A stretch of DNA of 7,132 nucleotides from JBBECE01 sp964574935 (GCA_964574935.1 CAZNOZ010000076.1:1-7132), one strand, 5' to 3'; positions 1 through 6,696 are shown, numbered from the stretch's first letter. Made by a program: numbers and translations. Notes: generated by a model not told the origin, from the sequence alone.

Positions 1-15
1 CTGAGCTACTCCGCC
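1..15 (-). tRNA. 5' end of a tRNA gene, cut by the window edge
   Basis: Read on the minus strand, bases 15 to 1 are GGCGGAGTAGCTCAG. This is the classic tRNA opening: a 7-base acceptor strand (GGCGGAG), the T8-A9 linker, the D-stem strand GCTC and the first D-loop bases AG. A well-placed promoter lies just upstream. The anticodon lies outside the window, so the amino acid cannot be read. The acceptor sequence resembles some alphaproteobacterial elongator tRNA-Met genes, but that is only a guess. Confidence 0.72.
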
Positions 16-48
16 CCGGCGCCGCCCCGGCCGGGCCAGCGCGGCAGG

Positions 49-77
49 TAATTATGTGCGCCCCGGAATCCTGTCAA
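49..77 (-). promoter_or_regulatory. Sigma-70-type promoter for the tRNA
   Basis: On the minus strand a perfect -35 hexamer TTGACA (77 to 72) is followed by an AT-rich -10 region CATAATTA (56 to 49). CATAAT matches TATAAT at 5 of 6 positions with a short 15-base spacer; TAATTA gives a 17-base spacer but a poorer match. Transcription would start near base 42, about 27 bases before the mature tRNA 5' end. In otherwise very GC-rich DNA this AT island is conspicuous. The pairing with the tRNA is inferred from position and orientation. Confidence 0.6.
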
Positions 78-96
78 GCAAGCCCCCGCTACGGCA

Positions 97-120
97 ATGG
101 CGGGGCCGAAGCCCCGCCAT
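97..120 (-). terminator. UUCG-loop hairpin after the VWA gene (terminator-like)
   Basis: ATGGCGGGGC (97-106) and GCCCCGCCAT (111-120) form a perfect 10-base-pair stem. On the minus strand the loop is TTCG closed by C-G, the exceptionally stable UUCG tetraloop. It lies 38 bases beyond the VWA stop codon and just upstream of the tRNA promoter, as expected for an insulator between the two transcripts. There is no U-tract after the stem, so it may act as an RNA 3'-end stabiliser or need Rho rather than being a full intrinsic terminator. Confidence 0.5.
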
Positions 121-157
121 CGGCGGCGTTGGGGAGGAGCGCCGCGCCGGCCGGCGA

Positions 158-2257
158 TTACTCGCCGGCCAGTGTCTTGGCGATATCGACAAGCGACACG
201 AATTCGCCGCGATAGCCCGAGCGGTCGGCCCCGCGCCCGGAAAGCGCCAGCGACGCAATCTCGTCGTAGCTCATCCGGCTCGCATACCGGCCGCCGCGCA
301 GCTTCTGCCCGAAAGCCGCCACCGCCGCCGCGAAACGCATGTCGTCGGAGACCGCCGCCATGGAATCGGTTTCCATCGCGCGCGTCACCGGCTGCTCGAT
401 GAGCCGCGAGGTGGCCTCGTCCGGCAGCTTGTAGCGCAGCCGGAAGAAGGCGATCTCGTCGCTCGCCGCGGCGTCGGGGATCGTCGTCTCCCCGCTCTCG
501 TAGCGCAGCGGGTCGGCGCCCTGGCGCGGCGCCCCGACGGGGGTGATCTCGTAGATCGCGGTCACCGTGTGGCCCGCCCCGACGTCGCCCGCATCGACCC
601 GGTCGTTGTTGAAGTCCTCGCGGTTCAGGGCCCGGGTCTCGTAGCCCACCAGGCGATATTCGGCGACCGCCGCCGGGTTGAACTCGATCTGGATCTTGAC
701 GTCCTTGGCAATCGTCACCAGCGTCGAATTCGCCTCTTCCACCAGCACCTTGCGGGCCTCGGCGAAGCTGTCGATATAGGCGGCGACCCCGTTGCCGTTC
801 TGGGCCAGCGCCTGCATCAGGGCGTCGTTGTAGTTGCCGGTCCCGAAGCCGAGGACGGAGAGGAATATGCCCTCGTCGCGCCGCGCGGTGATGAAGGACT
901 CGAGCGCCTCGGGCGACGAAATGCCGACATTGAAGTCGCCGTCGGTCGCCAGGATCACCCGGTTGACCCCGCCGTCGACCTTGGCCCGCTCGGCGAGGCG
1001 ATAGGCCTCCTCGATTCCCGCCGCGCCGGCGGTGCGCCCGCCGGGGGAAAGATGCTCGATGGCGTCGAGGATCTTCGCCTTCTCCGAGGCCGGGGTCGGC
1101 ATGAGGACCGTGCCCGCCGAGCCGGCATAGGTGACGATCGAGACCGTGTCGTTGCCGTCGAGCTCGCCCAGCAGCATTTCGAAGGCGCGCTTGACCAGCG
1201 GCAGCTTGTCCGGCTCGTCCATCGACCCGGAGCTGTCGATCAGGAAAACCAGGTTCGAGGGCTGGTCGGTATCGACCGCCGGCGAAAAACCCCTGATCCC
1301 GATCTGCATGAGCTCGGTGTCCGGGTTCCAGGGCGTCGGATAGACGGCGATCGTCGGCGCGAAGGGCACCGTGGCGCTGTCCGGCTCGGGATAGGCGTAG
1401 TCGAAATAGTTGATCATCTCCTCGACCCGCACCGCGTCGGCGGCCGGCAGCCTTCCCTCCTCCAGCGACCGCCGCACATAGGCGTAGGACGCCGTGTCGA
1501 CGTCGATCGAGAAGGTCGAGACCGGCTGGCTCGCGACGTCGAAGACCTGCGCGTCGTCGAAGGCGGTGAACTTGTCGCCGGAGCGCTCATATTGCGGCGG
1601 CGGCACCCGCTCTTCCTGGGTCACGGCGAACTTCTGTGTGTCCGCCCCGCCGACCTCCGAGGACTGCATCTCAACCGTGCTGCGAAGCTGCGCGGCGGGC
1701 GGCGGCGCCGGCTCGGCCTCCGTTGTGCCCGCCGGTGCCGGGAAATCGTCGCGGAATTTCGCCGGCGCCTCGAGATTCTGCGTTTGCTCCCTGCCGCCGG
1801 TCACCGTCGCCTCGCCGCCCGTCGCCGCGGCCGCGCCGAGTTCCCGCCTTCCGTCGGAAAGCCGGTCAGTCTCGGTCAGTGCCGGTTCGTTGAGCGCTCC
1901 GGCGGAGCTGTCTTCATCGGCGGCGATCTGCCCCTCGGCCTGAGGCACGGTCCGCCCGAACGGCGGCGGTGGTGTCAACGAAGTCGTAGTGTTCAGTTGC
2001 ATCGTCAGCGGCACGAGAAGCAACCCCACGGCCGCGACCGCGATCGGTACCCGAATGTCCATCCCGAAATCCTTTCGCATCGAATCGAAGATGGACTTCA
2101 GACGCGCCGCGAGCGGCATTCCTTGGCGGCCCGCCGCGCCCGGCTCGTGGGCGCGGTCATAGGCTTCCATGGCCGCGGCAAGGGCGGCGCGCCGCGCCTC
2201 GTCCGATGGATCAGGTGGAGGAATTTGATTGAGCGATCTCAGATCGTTGTCGGTCAT
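158..2257 (-). CDS. Membrane-anchored VWA / DUF3520 protein (YfbK-like), partner of the ECF sigma factor
   Basis: The protein has 699 residues. Residues 1-68 are a charged, probably cytoplasmic segment. Residues 69-88 are one hydrophobic span following basic residues (RLK, RK, R), which predicts N-in topology. Residues about 95-225 are a low-complexity Pro/Ala/Glu/Thr linker. Residues about 235-330 match the conserved region that precedes the VWA domain in YfbK-like proteins (FSIDVDTASYAYVRRSL). Residues about 335-505 form a von Willebrand factor A domain with an intact MIDAS: DSSGS (341-345), T409 and D439 in ATDGD. Residues about 515-695 match the DUF3520-type C-terminal region. The family is recognised, but its biochemical role is poorly defined; metal-dependent protein binding in the periplasm is inferred. 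The ATG is 10 bases after the sigma gene's stop, with a weak GTGAG motif overlapping that stop, so translational coupling is likely. That pairing suggests the cytoplasmic N-terminus controls the sigma factor, but no zinc-binding anti-sigma motif is visible. Confidence 0.9.
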   Translation of the reverse strand: MTDNDLRSLNQIPPPDPSDEARRAALAAAMEAYDRAHEPGAAGRQGMPLAARLKSIFDSMRKDFGMDIRVPIAVAAVGLLLVPLTMQLNTTTSLTPPPPFGRTVPQAEGQIAADEDSSAGALNEPALTETDRLSDGRRELGAAAATGGEATVTGGREQTQNLEAPAKFRDDFPAPAGTTEAEPAPPPAAQLRSTVEMQSSEVGGADTQKFAVTQEERVPPPQYERSGDKFTAFDDAQVFDVASQPVSTFSIDVDTASYAYVRRSLEEGRLPAADAVRVEEMINYFDYAYPEPDSATVPFAPTIAVYPTPWNPDTELMQIGIRGFSPAVDTDQPSNLVFLIDSSGSMDEPDKLPLVKRAFEMLLGELDGNDTVSIVTYAGSAGTVLMPTPASEKAKILDAIEHLSPGGRTAGAAGIEEAYRLAERAKVDGGVNRVILATDGDFNVGISSPEALESFITARRDEGIFLSVLGFGTGNYNDALMQALAQNGNGVAAYIDSFAEARKVLVEEANSTLVTIAKDVKIQIEFNPAAVAEYRLVGYETRALNREDFNNDRVDAGDVGAGHTVTAIYEITPVGAPRQGADPLRYESGETTIPDAAASDEIAFFRLRYKLPDEATSRLIEQPVTRAMETDSMAAVSDDMRFAAAVAAFGQKLRGGRYASRMSYDEIASLALSGRGADRSGYRGEFVSLVDIAKTLAGE

Positions 2258-2267
2258 CGCTGATATC

Positions 2268-2816
2268 TCACAACAAGTCCTTCAAGCGCTTTCTCGCCTC
2301 GTGCACGTACCAGGAGACTGTCGATTCCCGCACCCCCATAACGTCTGCCGCGGCGGCGTGGGAAAGCTCCTCGGCATAAACCAGCAGCACCGCGTCCCGC
2401 TGCTTGGCCGGCAGCCCCCTCACCGCCGCCCAGATCTGGTTTTCCGCCACCGTCTCCTCCTGGCTGGCCGGGGAACTGTCGGCGCTCACCTGGGCGAACT
2501 CGGCGCCGCGCCTGGCCTGCCGGGCGCGCGACCGCTGCAGGTCGCGGACGGCATTGAGCGTGATCCGGTACACCCAGCTCGAGAACGCCGACCGCCCGTC
2601 GAAACCGTCGATGGCGGTCGCCAGCTTCACGCACACCTCCTGCGCGATGTCTTCGGCGTCGGCCCGGTCGCCCGACCATTTCCACGCGGTTCGGAAGATG
2701 AGCGCGTAATTGGCCTCGATCAGCGCCCCGAACGCCGCCCGGTCGCCGGCGCGCGCCCGCGCCACCAGCACCGACGAATCGGGCTTGGGGGCGGTCTCGG
2801 CCATCAGCGCGGGCAT
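2268..2816 (-). CDS. ECF-family RNA polymerase sigma factor
   Basis: This is a 182-residue, two-domain extracytoplasmic-function (group 4) sigma factor that would direct RNA polymerase to a small regulon. From the chosen start, region 2 covers residues about 30-97, with the hallmark DAEDIAQEV and FSSWVYRITLNAVRD for core binding and -10 recognition. Region 4 covers about 128-180, with GLPAKQRDAVLL followed by a helix-turn-helix (AAAADVMGVRESTVSWYVHEARKRL) for the -35. A longer reading from ATG 2885 (205 residues) is open. The added 23 codons have clearly lower GC at third positions (about 60%) than the body, and their ATG has only an AGG directly abutting it. ATG 2816 has GAGG 11 bases upstream, and ATG 2804 is another option. 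The gene lies downstream of mnmA and 10 bases upstream of the VWA gene, its likely regulator. No convincing autoregulatory ECF promoter was found upstream. The target genes cannot be told from this window. Confidence 0.88.
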   Translation of the reverse strand: MPALMAETAPKPDSSVLVARARAGDRAAFGALIEANYALIFRTAWKWSGDRADAEDIAQEVCVKLATAIDGFDGRSAFSSWVYRITLNAVRDLQRSRARQARRGAEFAQVSADSSPASQEETVAENQIWAAVRGLPAKQRDAVLLVYAEELSHAAAADVMGVRESTVSWYVHEARKRLKDLL

Positions 2817-2948
2817 CGGTTGCGCAACCTCACGGCCTCCGGCGAATGCGTTCGGGGCATCCAGGCAATCATCCAAGTCTCGCATCCTGGGACGGATGGG
2901 AGGGGCGTTTCCTTGGAACGATATGAAGATTTTTCCGAGCCGGTGCCT

Positions 2949-4097
2949 CTACGCCGCTTCGGCGCCGGCCATCGTCCCGGCGATCCAGCCGCCGCCCAGG
3001 ACCCGCGCCCCGGCGCCGCCGTCCGCGTAGAAGACGCAGGCCTGGCCGGCCGAAACCCCGTGCTCGCCGGCGACGAGCTCGACCCGGACCCCGTCCGCAT
3101 CGGCATGCAGCACTGCCGGCTGCGGCGGCCGCGTCGACCGCAACCGCACCGCGATGTCACGCCCTGCCCCGCCGGCCGCCTCGATCAGCGGGGTGTCGCC
3201 GAGCCAGTTGACCTCGCGCAGGTCGACCGAACTTGTGGTCAGCGCCTCGTAGGGCCCGACGATGACCGTGTTGGTTCCGGCTTCGAGCCGCACCACATAG
3301 AGCGGCTCGCCGGCCGCGATCCCGAGCCCCCTGCGCTGCCCCACCGTGAACCGGAAGATGCCGGCGTGCGCGCCGAGTACACGGCCGTCCAGATGCACGA
3401 TATTCCCGGCCTGCGCCGCCCCGGGCCTGAGTTCCTCGATCACCTCGGCATACTTGCCGCGCGGCACGAAACAGATGTCCTGGCTGTCCGGCTTGCCGGC
3501 CACCTTCAGCCCCATCTCCTCGGCCAGCCGCCTTGTCTCCTGCTTGCTCAGCCCCCCCAGCGGGAAGCGCAGGAAGTCGAGCTGTTCGGGGGTGGTCGCG
3601 AACAGGAAATAGCTCTGGTCGCGCGCCGCGTCGACGGGCCGGAACATCGCTCGCCCTCCGTCGACGACGCGGCTCTGGATGTAATGGCCGGTCGCCAGGC
3701 AATCGGCGCCGAGCTCGCGCGCCACCTTCATCAGGTCGGCGAACTTGACACTCTGATTGCACAAAATGCACGGCACCGGCGTTTCGCCGCCCAGATAGCT
3801 GTCGGCGAACGCTTCGATCACCGCCTCCTGGAAGCGGCCCTCATAGTCGAGCACGTAATGCGGGATGCCGAGGCTCGCCGCCACCCGGCGCGCATCGGCG
3901 ATGTCCTGTCCGGCGCAACAGGCGCCCTTGCGGTGCATCGCCGCGCCGTGGTCGTAGAGCTGCAGGGTGACCCCGATGACCTCGTAGCCCTCACCGGCCA
4001 GCATGCCGGCCACGACGGACGAGTCGACACCGCCGGACATGGCGACGACGACGCGGGTTTCACCCGCCGGCTTGGCGATGTCGAGCGAGTTCAGCAT
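2949..4097 (-). CDS. mnmA: tRNA-specific 2-thiouridylase MnmA
   Basis: MnmA adds sulfur to C2 of the wobble uridine (U34) in tRNA-Lys, -Glu and -Gln: ATP adenylates the uridine and sulfur arrives as a cysteine persulfide through a relay. At 382 residues it has the family's usual length. The N-terminal PP-loop ATP-pyrophosphatase motif SGGVDS sits at residues 21-26. The catalytic nucleophile is in TPVPCILCN (C113), and the second active-site cysteine, which carries the persulfide, is in PDSQDICF (C209). Conserved GHYI, QSYFLF and TVGQRRGLG blocks follow, then a C-terminal beta-barrel ending in GGGWIAGTMA. The ATG at 4097 gives a start (MLNSLD) 20 residues before the PP-loop, as expected for alphaproteobacterial MnmA, although no good Shine-Dalgarno is visible. 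It is transcribed divergently from fliK and may share a transcript with the sigma and VWA genes. The housekeeping function has no evident link to them. Confidence 0.97.
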   Translation of the reverse strand: MLNSLDIAKPAGETRVVVAMSGGVDSSVVAGMLAGEGYEVIGVTLQLYDHGAAMHRKGACCAGQDIADARRVAASLGIPHYVLDYEGRFQEAVIEAFADSYLGGETPVPCILCNQSVKFADLMKVARELGADCLATGHYIQSRVVDGGRAMFRPVDAARDQSYFLFATTPEQLDFLRFPLGGLSKQETRRLAEEMGLKVAGKPDSQDICFVPRGKYAEVIEELRPGAAQAGNIVHLDGRVLGAHAGIFRFTVGQRRGLGIAAGEPLYVVRLEAGTNTVIVGPYEALTTSSVDLREVNWLGDTPLIEAAGGAGRDIAVRLRSTRPPQPAVLHADADGVRVELVAGEHGVSAGQACVFYADGGAGARVLGGGWIAGTMAGAEAA

Positions 4098-4137
4098 ACC
4101 AGCATCCGGATGGGGTCAAGAGCCAACGGACGGCGGG

Positions 4138-4166
4138 GTTGTAGACGAACCGCCCCACCCGCACAA
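4138..4166 (-). promoter_or_regulatory. Candidate mnmA promoter
   Basis: On the minus strand TTGTGC (4166-4161) and TACAAC (4143-4138) are separated by exactly 17 bases. They match the sigma-70 hexamers at 3 of 6 and 4 of 6 positions. Transcription would start near 4131, giving a leader of about 34 bases before the mnmA ATG. The match is modest and rests mainly on spacing and position in the divergent intergenic region. Confidence 0.3.
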
Positions 4167-4280
4167 CCGGCACGCGGCCGACCCGGCAGATCTTGCCCGG
4201 GCGGTCGCCTTTGCCGATCTGGCGGTTCCCGGTCCAAAGCCAACCGATTGAAATCAGGCCGGTTTCCGGGTGACGCCGGC

Positions 4281-4296
4281 TGGCCCGGCGCTTGCT
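4281..4296 (+). promoter_or_regulatory. Sigma-54 (RpoN) promoter of the fliK-flgD operon
   Basis: The sequence CTGGCCCGGCGCTTGCT (4280-4296) fits the -24/-12 consensus YTGGCACG-N4-TTGCW, with only the A after TGGC replaced by C. The invariant GG (4282-4283) and GC (4294-4295) are exactly 10 bases apart. Transcription should begin near 4306-4307, about 28 bases before the likely TTG start of fliK. Sigma-54 control of hook-class flagellar genes, through the activator FlbD, is established in Caulobacter, so sequence and context agree. The enhancer sites for the activator could not be identified by eye. Confidence 0.75.
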
Positions 4297-4334
4297 TCTC
4301 ATGGAAAGGAAAACGCGCGCGAGGCACTCCCGTC

Positions 4335-5867
4335 TTGAACCCCCTGGCATCAGCGTCGATGGCGACGACCGCCGGCACCGGCCCGGACCCGGCAAGGACG
4401 CCGGACGGCGGCGCCGCGGCCGGCGCGGGCGGGCCGCCCGCCGGGCTGCAATCGCTGTTCGCCGAGCTCACCGCCGCGCTCACCGGCGAAGCGGCGCCCG
4501 GGGCGGACGGACAGGCCCCCACCCCGCCCACCGGGAATTCCGGCGCCGCACCGGGCGGCGGACTTGCCCTCGTCTTCGGCGCCGACAACCTGCCCCTGGT
4601 CGGCGCCCCGGCCGCCCCGCCATCGGGCACCGGACCTGGCTTCTCCGGGGACACCGCGCCCCCGGCCCCCGCCGGCCCGACCTCGCCCCTCGCCGAGGCG
4701 CTGGCCAGGCTCTTAGATGCGGTCGAGGCGCTCGCCGGCCCGGACGCGGCTGACGCGGACCTCGAGACGCTGGTTGCCGAGGCGCAATCGGCCCTGGACG
4801 AATTCAACGCGTTCATTGCCGGGCTCGGTATCGCGCCGGCCTCCACCGATGCAGCGCCGGCACCCGCGCCCCCGGCGGACCGAGCCCTGTCCGGCCTCGG
4901 CGCGGTTCAGACCGCCGTCCTGCCCCCCGCCCTGCCGATCACGGCCGGACCGGTCGACCCGTCCGGCGAACCGACAACCGACGGCCCGGCGGGCACCGCC
5001 GCGTCAGCGGATCGGGCCGAACCGGCGGCGCCGAACACCGGACCGGCCCCGGGCCGGCTCGTCCGCCTCGCCGCCCATCTCAACGCCCTCGCCGGCCGCA
5101 TCGATGCCGTCGCCCCGGATCTCGCCGAGGCACTGCGCGCCTTGCCCTCGCGGGTCGCGCCGTCGCTCAACGCCGGGACGTCGGCGTCCGGGCCCGGTGC
5201 CGCTCAGAAACCGGTCGCCAACCCGGCGACCGCGCAGGCCATGGGCCGGCCCGCCATCGGTCCGCCCGCCGCCCCTTCCCCGCCGGCGCCGGCCGCCCAG
5301 ACGGCGCGGTCCGACACCGCCCCGCCGCCGTCAGCCGATACGGACGCCGCCCCGCTGCACCTTCTGGCGCGCCCCTTCGGTGGGCCGGGCGTCGATCCGG
5401 GCCTTGCCCCCGATCGCCCCGCCCTGGCGGGCGGCGCGCCGACCGCTACGCCGGACATGACAACGCTGGCGGTCGAGATCGCGAGGCGGGTCGAGGCCGG
5501 CCTCAAGCGCTTCCACATCCGGCTCGATCCGCCCGAGCTCGGCCGCATCGAGGTGCGCCTGGATATCGACGGCGACCGCCTTGCCGCCCGCCTCGCCGTC
5601 GACCGGCCGGAAACGCTCGATCTCCTGCAGCGCGACGCAAAGGCCCTCGAGCGGGCGCTCACCCAGGCCGGGCTGGGCGGCGACCGTCCGTCGCTCGAAT
5701 TCACCCTCAAGCACAATCCCTTCGCGGGCCGCCAGGACGGCGACGATGCCGCGCCGCCCTGGTCCGCTCACGCCGCGCCGGCGACCACACCCGACCGCGC
5801 GCCCGCCGCCGCCGGCCTTGTCTATCGGGGCCTGGTCAGCGCCGGCGGCATCGACCTTTACGTCTAG
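4335..5867 (+). CDS. fliK: Flagellar hook-length control protein FliK
   Basis: FliK is secreted through the flagellar export apparatus, acts as a ruler for the growing hook, and its C-terminal domain then switches FlhB from exporting hook to filament proteins. The C-terminal domain (about residues 377-470 of 510) is clear: VEIARRVEAGLKRFHIRLDP, then PELGRIEVRL, then a block ending LEFTLKHNPF. The roughly 370 residues before it are low-complexity Ala/Pro/Gly with no recognisable domain, typical of the poorly conserved FliK ruler region. The frame stays open far upstream, so the start must be inferred. The sigma-54 start near 4307 excludes anything earlier. TTG at 4335 (NPLASAS follows) has GAGG 10 bases upstream, while ATG 4359 (502 residues) has no ribosome-binding site. 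I therefore prefer TTG. The gene ends in TAG overlapping the flgD ribosome-binding site. Confidence 0.88.
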   Translation: MNPLASASMATTAGTGPDPARTPDGGAAAGAGGPPAGLQSLFAELTAALTGEAAPGADGQAPTPPTGNSGAAPGGGLALVFGADNLPLVGAPAAPPSGTGPGFSGDTAPPAPAGPTSPLAEALARLLDAVEALAGPDAADADLETLVAEAQSALDEFNAFIAGLGIAPASTDAAPAPAPPADRALSGLGAVQTAVLPPALPITAGPVDPSGEPTTDGPAGTAASADRAEPAAPNTGPAPGRLVRLAAHLNALAGRIDAVAPDLAEALRALPSRVAPSLNAGTSASGPGAAQKPVANPATAQAMGRPAIGPPAAPSPPAPAAQTARSDTAPPPSADTDAAPLHLLARPFGGPGVDPGLAPDRPALAGGAPTATPDMTTLAVEIARRVEAGLKRFHIRLDPPELGRIEVRLDIDGDRLAARLAVDRPETLDLLQRDAKALERALTQAGLGGDRPSLEFTLKHNPFAGRQDGDDAAPPWSAHAAPATTPDRAPAAAGLVYRGLVSAGGIDLYV

Positions 5868-5870
5868 GAG
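5866..5870 (+). promoter_or_regulatory. flgD ribosome-binding site overlapping the fliK stop
   Basis: AGGAG shares two bases with the fliK TAG stop and lies 6 bases before the flgD ATG. It is the best Shine-Dalgarno match seen in the window. It fixes the flgD start and implies that ribosomes finishing fliK help load flgD. Confidence 0.8.
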
Positions 5871-5876
5871 AAGCAA

Positions 5877-6539
5877 ATGGCGATCGACGCACTGTCCTCG
5901 GCCACCGGATACCCCGGCTCTGGTCTCGATTCCTCGCGAACCTCGATCGCCGAGAACTTCGACACCTTCCTGTCCATCCTGGTCACCCAGCTCAAGCACC
6001 AGAACCCGCTCGAGCCGCTCGACACCAACGAGTTCACCTCCCAGCTCGTCCAGTTCACCTCGGTCGAGCAGCAACTGAAGACCAACGAGTATCTCGAGGC
6101 CCTCATCCAGGCCAACCAGTCCGTCAGCCAGACCCAGGCCACCACCTTCATCGGCAAGCGGATCACCGCCCAGGGCGCCACCTCCGAACTCAGCAATTCA
6201 CTCGCGCAGTGGCACTACACCGCCGCCGCCGACGCGCCGACCGCGACCGTGACCATCCGCGACCAGAACGGCACGGCGGTGTTCACCGACGAGCTGTCGC
6301 TGGCCGCCGGCGAGAATGTCTACAACTGGGACGGCGTCGCCGCCGACGGCTCGCAGCTGCCCGACGGCACCTATTCGATCACCATCGCCGCCCAGGATGC
6401 CGACGGCGGCTATGTCCCGGTCTCCACCCAAACCACCGGAATCGTCGATGGGGTCGATTTCGGCGGCCCCGAACCGATCCTGATCGTTGGCGGCGCGCGC
6501 ATCCACCTGTCGTCGGTCAGCTCCGTCAGCGCCCCCTAG
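5877..6539 (+). CDS. flgD: Flagellar hook assembly (capping) protein FlgD
   Basis: FlgD sits as a cap on the distal end of the growing flagellar hook, drives FlgE polymerisation, and is lost once the hook is complete. The 220-residue length is normal. The N-terminal FlgD domain (about 25-92) carries the family signature across residues 34-67: LVTQLKHQNPLEPLD then EFTSQLVQFTSVEQQ. An Ig-like/FnIII fold follows (about 115-172) with VYNWDGVAADG and LPDGTYSITI, and the remaining C-terminal beta strands are compatible with the tudor-like subdomain. As in most FlgD proteins there is no classical signal peptide, since export is through the flagellar type III apparatus. It is co-transcribed with fliK (9-base gap) under the sigma-54 promoter. 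The hook protein gene flgE, often the next gene in flagellar clusters, is absent; sciP follows instead. Confidence 0.96.
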   Translation: MAIDALSSATGYPGSGLDSSRTSIAENFDTFLSILVTQLKHQNPLEPLDTNEFTSQLVQFTSVEQQLKTNEYLEALIQANQSVSQTQATTFIGKRITAQGATSELSNSLAQWHYTAAADAPTATVTIRDQNGTAVFTDELSLAAGENVYNWDGVAADGSQLPDGTYSITIAAQDADGGYVPVSTQTTGIVDGVDFGGPEPILIVGGARIHLSSVSSVSAP

Positions 6540-6547
6540 ACGCTGGC

Positions 6548-6582
6548 GCTCCGGTTCCGGCGCCCGGAGCGGTTCCGGAGCC
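6548..6582 (+). other. GC-rich stem-loop region after flgD
   Basis: GCTCCGG (6548-6554) can pair with either of two CCGGAGC copies (6564-6570 or 6575-6581), and the octamer GGTTCCGG occurs twice (6553-6560, 6571-6578). The alternative hairpins begin 9 bases after the flgD stop. They are followed by AAAATCTCT rather than a T-run, so this is not a standard intrinsic terminator. It may protect the mRNA 3' end or partly attenuate read-through into sciP. Confidence 0.4.
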
Positions 6583-6605
6583 AAAATCTCTGGACTCTCA
6601 ACAAG

Positions 6606-6620
6606 TTAACCGAATCTAAC
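6606..6620 (+). promoter_or_regulatory. CtrA-box-like sequence, upstream copy
   Basis: TTAACCGAATCTAAC contains a TTAAC half-site and a TAAC half-site, close to the CtrA consensus TTAA-N7-TTAAC but one base short in the second half. It lies 91 bases before the preferred sciP start. The match is imperfect; location and the known role of CtrA at sciP in Caulobacter are the main support. Confidence 0.3.
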
Positions 6621-6627
6621 TTCTTGC

Positions 6628-6642
6628 TTTAGCCTTTCTTAA
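6628..6642 (+). promoter_or_regulatory. CtrA-box-like sequence in the sciP promoter region
   Basis: TTTA (6628-6631), exactly seven bases, then TTAA (6639-6642) matches the CtrA box TTAA-N7-TTAA at 7 of 8 positions. It is 54 bases upstream of the preferred sciP ATG (6697), a sensible place for an activator overlapping a -35 region. No clear -10 hexamer was found downstream. CtrA activation of sciP is established in Caulobacter; here it is inferred. Confidence 0.45.
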
Positions 6643-6696
6643 AGCGAAATGGCTAATGTCGGGTCGAGTTATGGTCAGGTTGTGTATGAGAGTAGA

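Noticed and set aside
56..2263. Plus-strand frame of 735 codons antisense to the VWA gene
   Set aside because: It lies exactly opposite a gene with clear domains, reads as Arg/Gly/Val-rich sequence without family features, and is a typical stop-free artefact of high GC content.
2886..2948. Possible autoregulatory ECF promoter (GGAAAC or GGAAAA with CGTC/CGTT) between mnmA and the sigma gene
   Set aside because: The spacing between the -35-like and -10-like elements is 11-14 bases, too short for known ECF promoters.
4093..4119. TTGACC / TATGCT as an alternative mnmA promoter on the minus strand
   Set aside because: The spacer is only 15 bases and the -10 would overlap the mnmA start codon, placing the transcript start inside the gene.
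2229..4334. Upstream continuation of the fliK frame, open antisense through the sigma and mnmA genes
   Set aside because: The translation is low-complexity and antisense to two well-supported genes. The sigma-54 promoter near 4281-4296 starts the fliK transcript after this part.
4091..4846. Minus-strand frame of 251 codons opposite the fliK N-terminus
   Set aside because: Pro/Ala/Gly-rich mirror of the fliK low-complexity region with no recognisable motif or ribosome-binding site.
4400..5450. Ala/Pro/Gly-rich stretch considered as a tandem-repeat protein region
   Set aside because: No regular period could be found by eye; irregular low complexity is normal for the FliK ruler region.
5204..6196. 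Minus-strand frames opposite the fliK C-terminus and flgD
   Set aside because: They are shadows of two confidently identified genes and show no independent coding signature.
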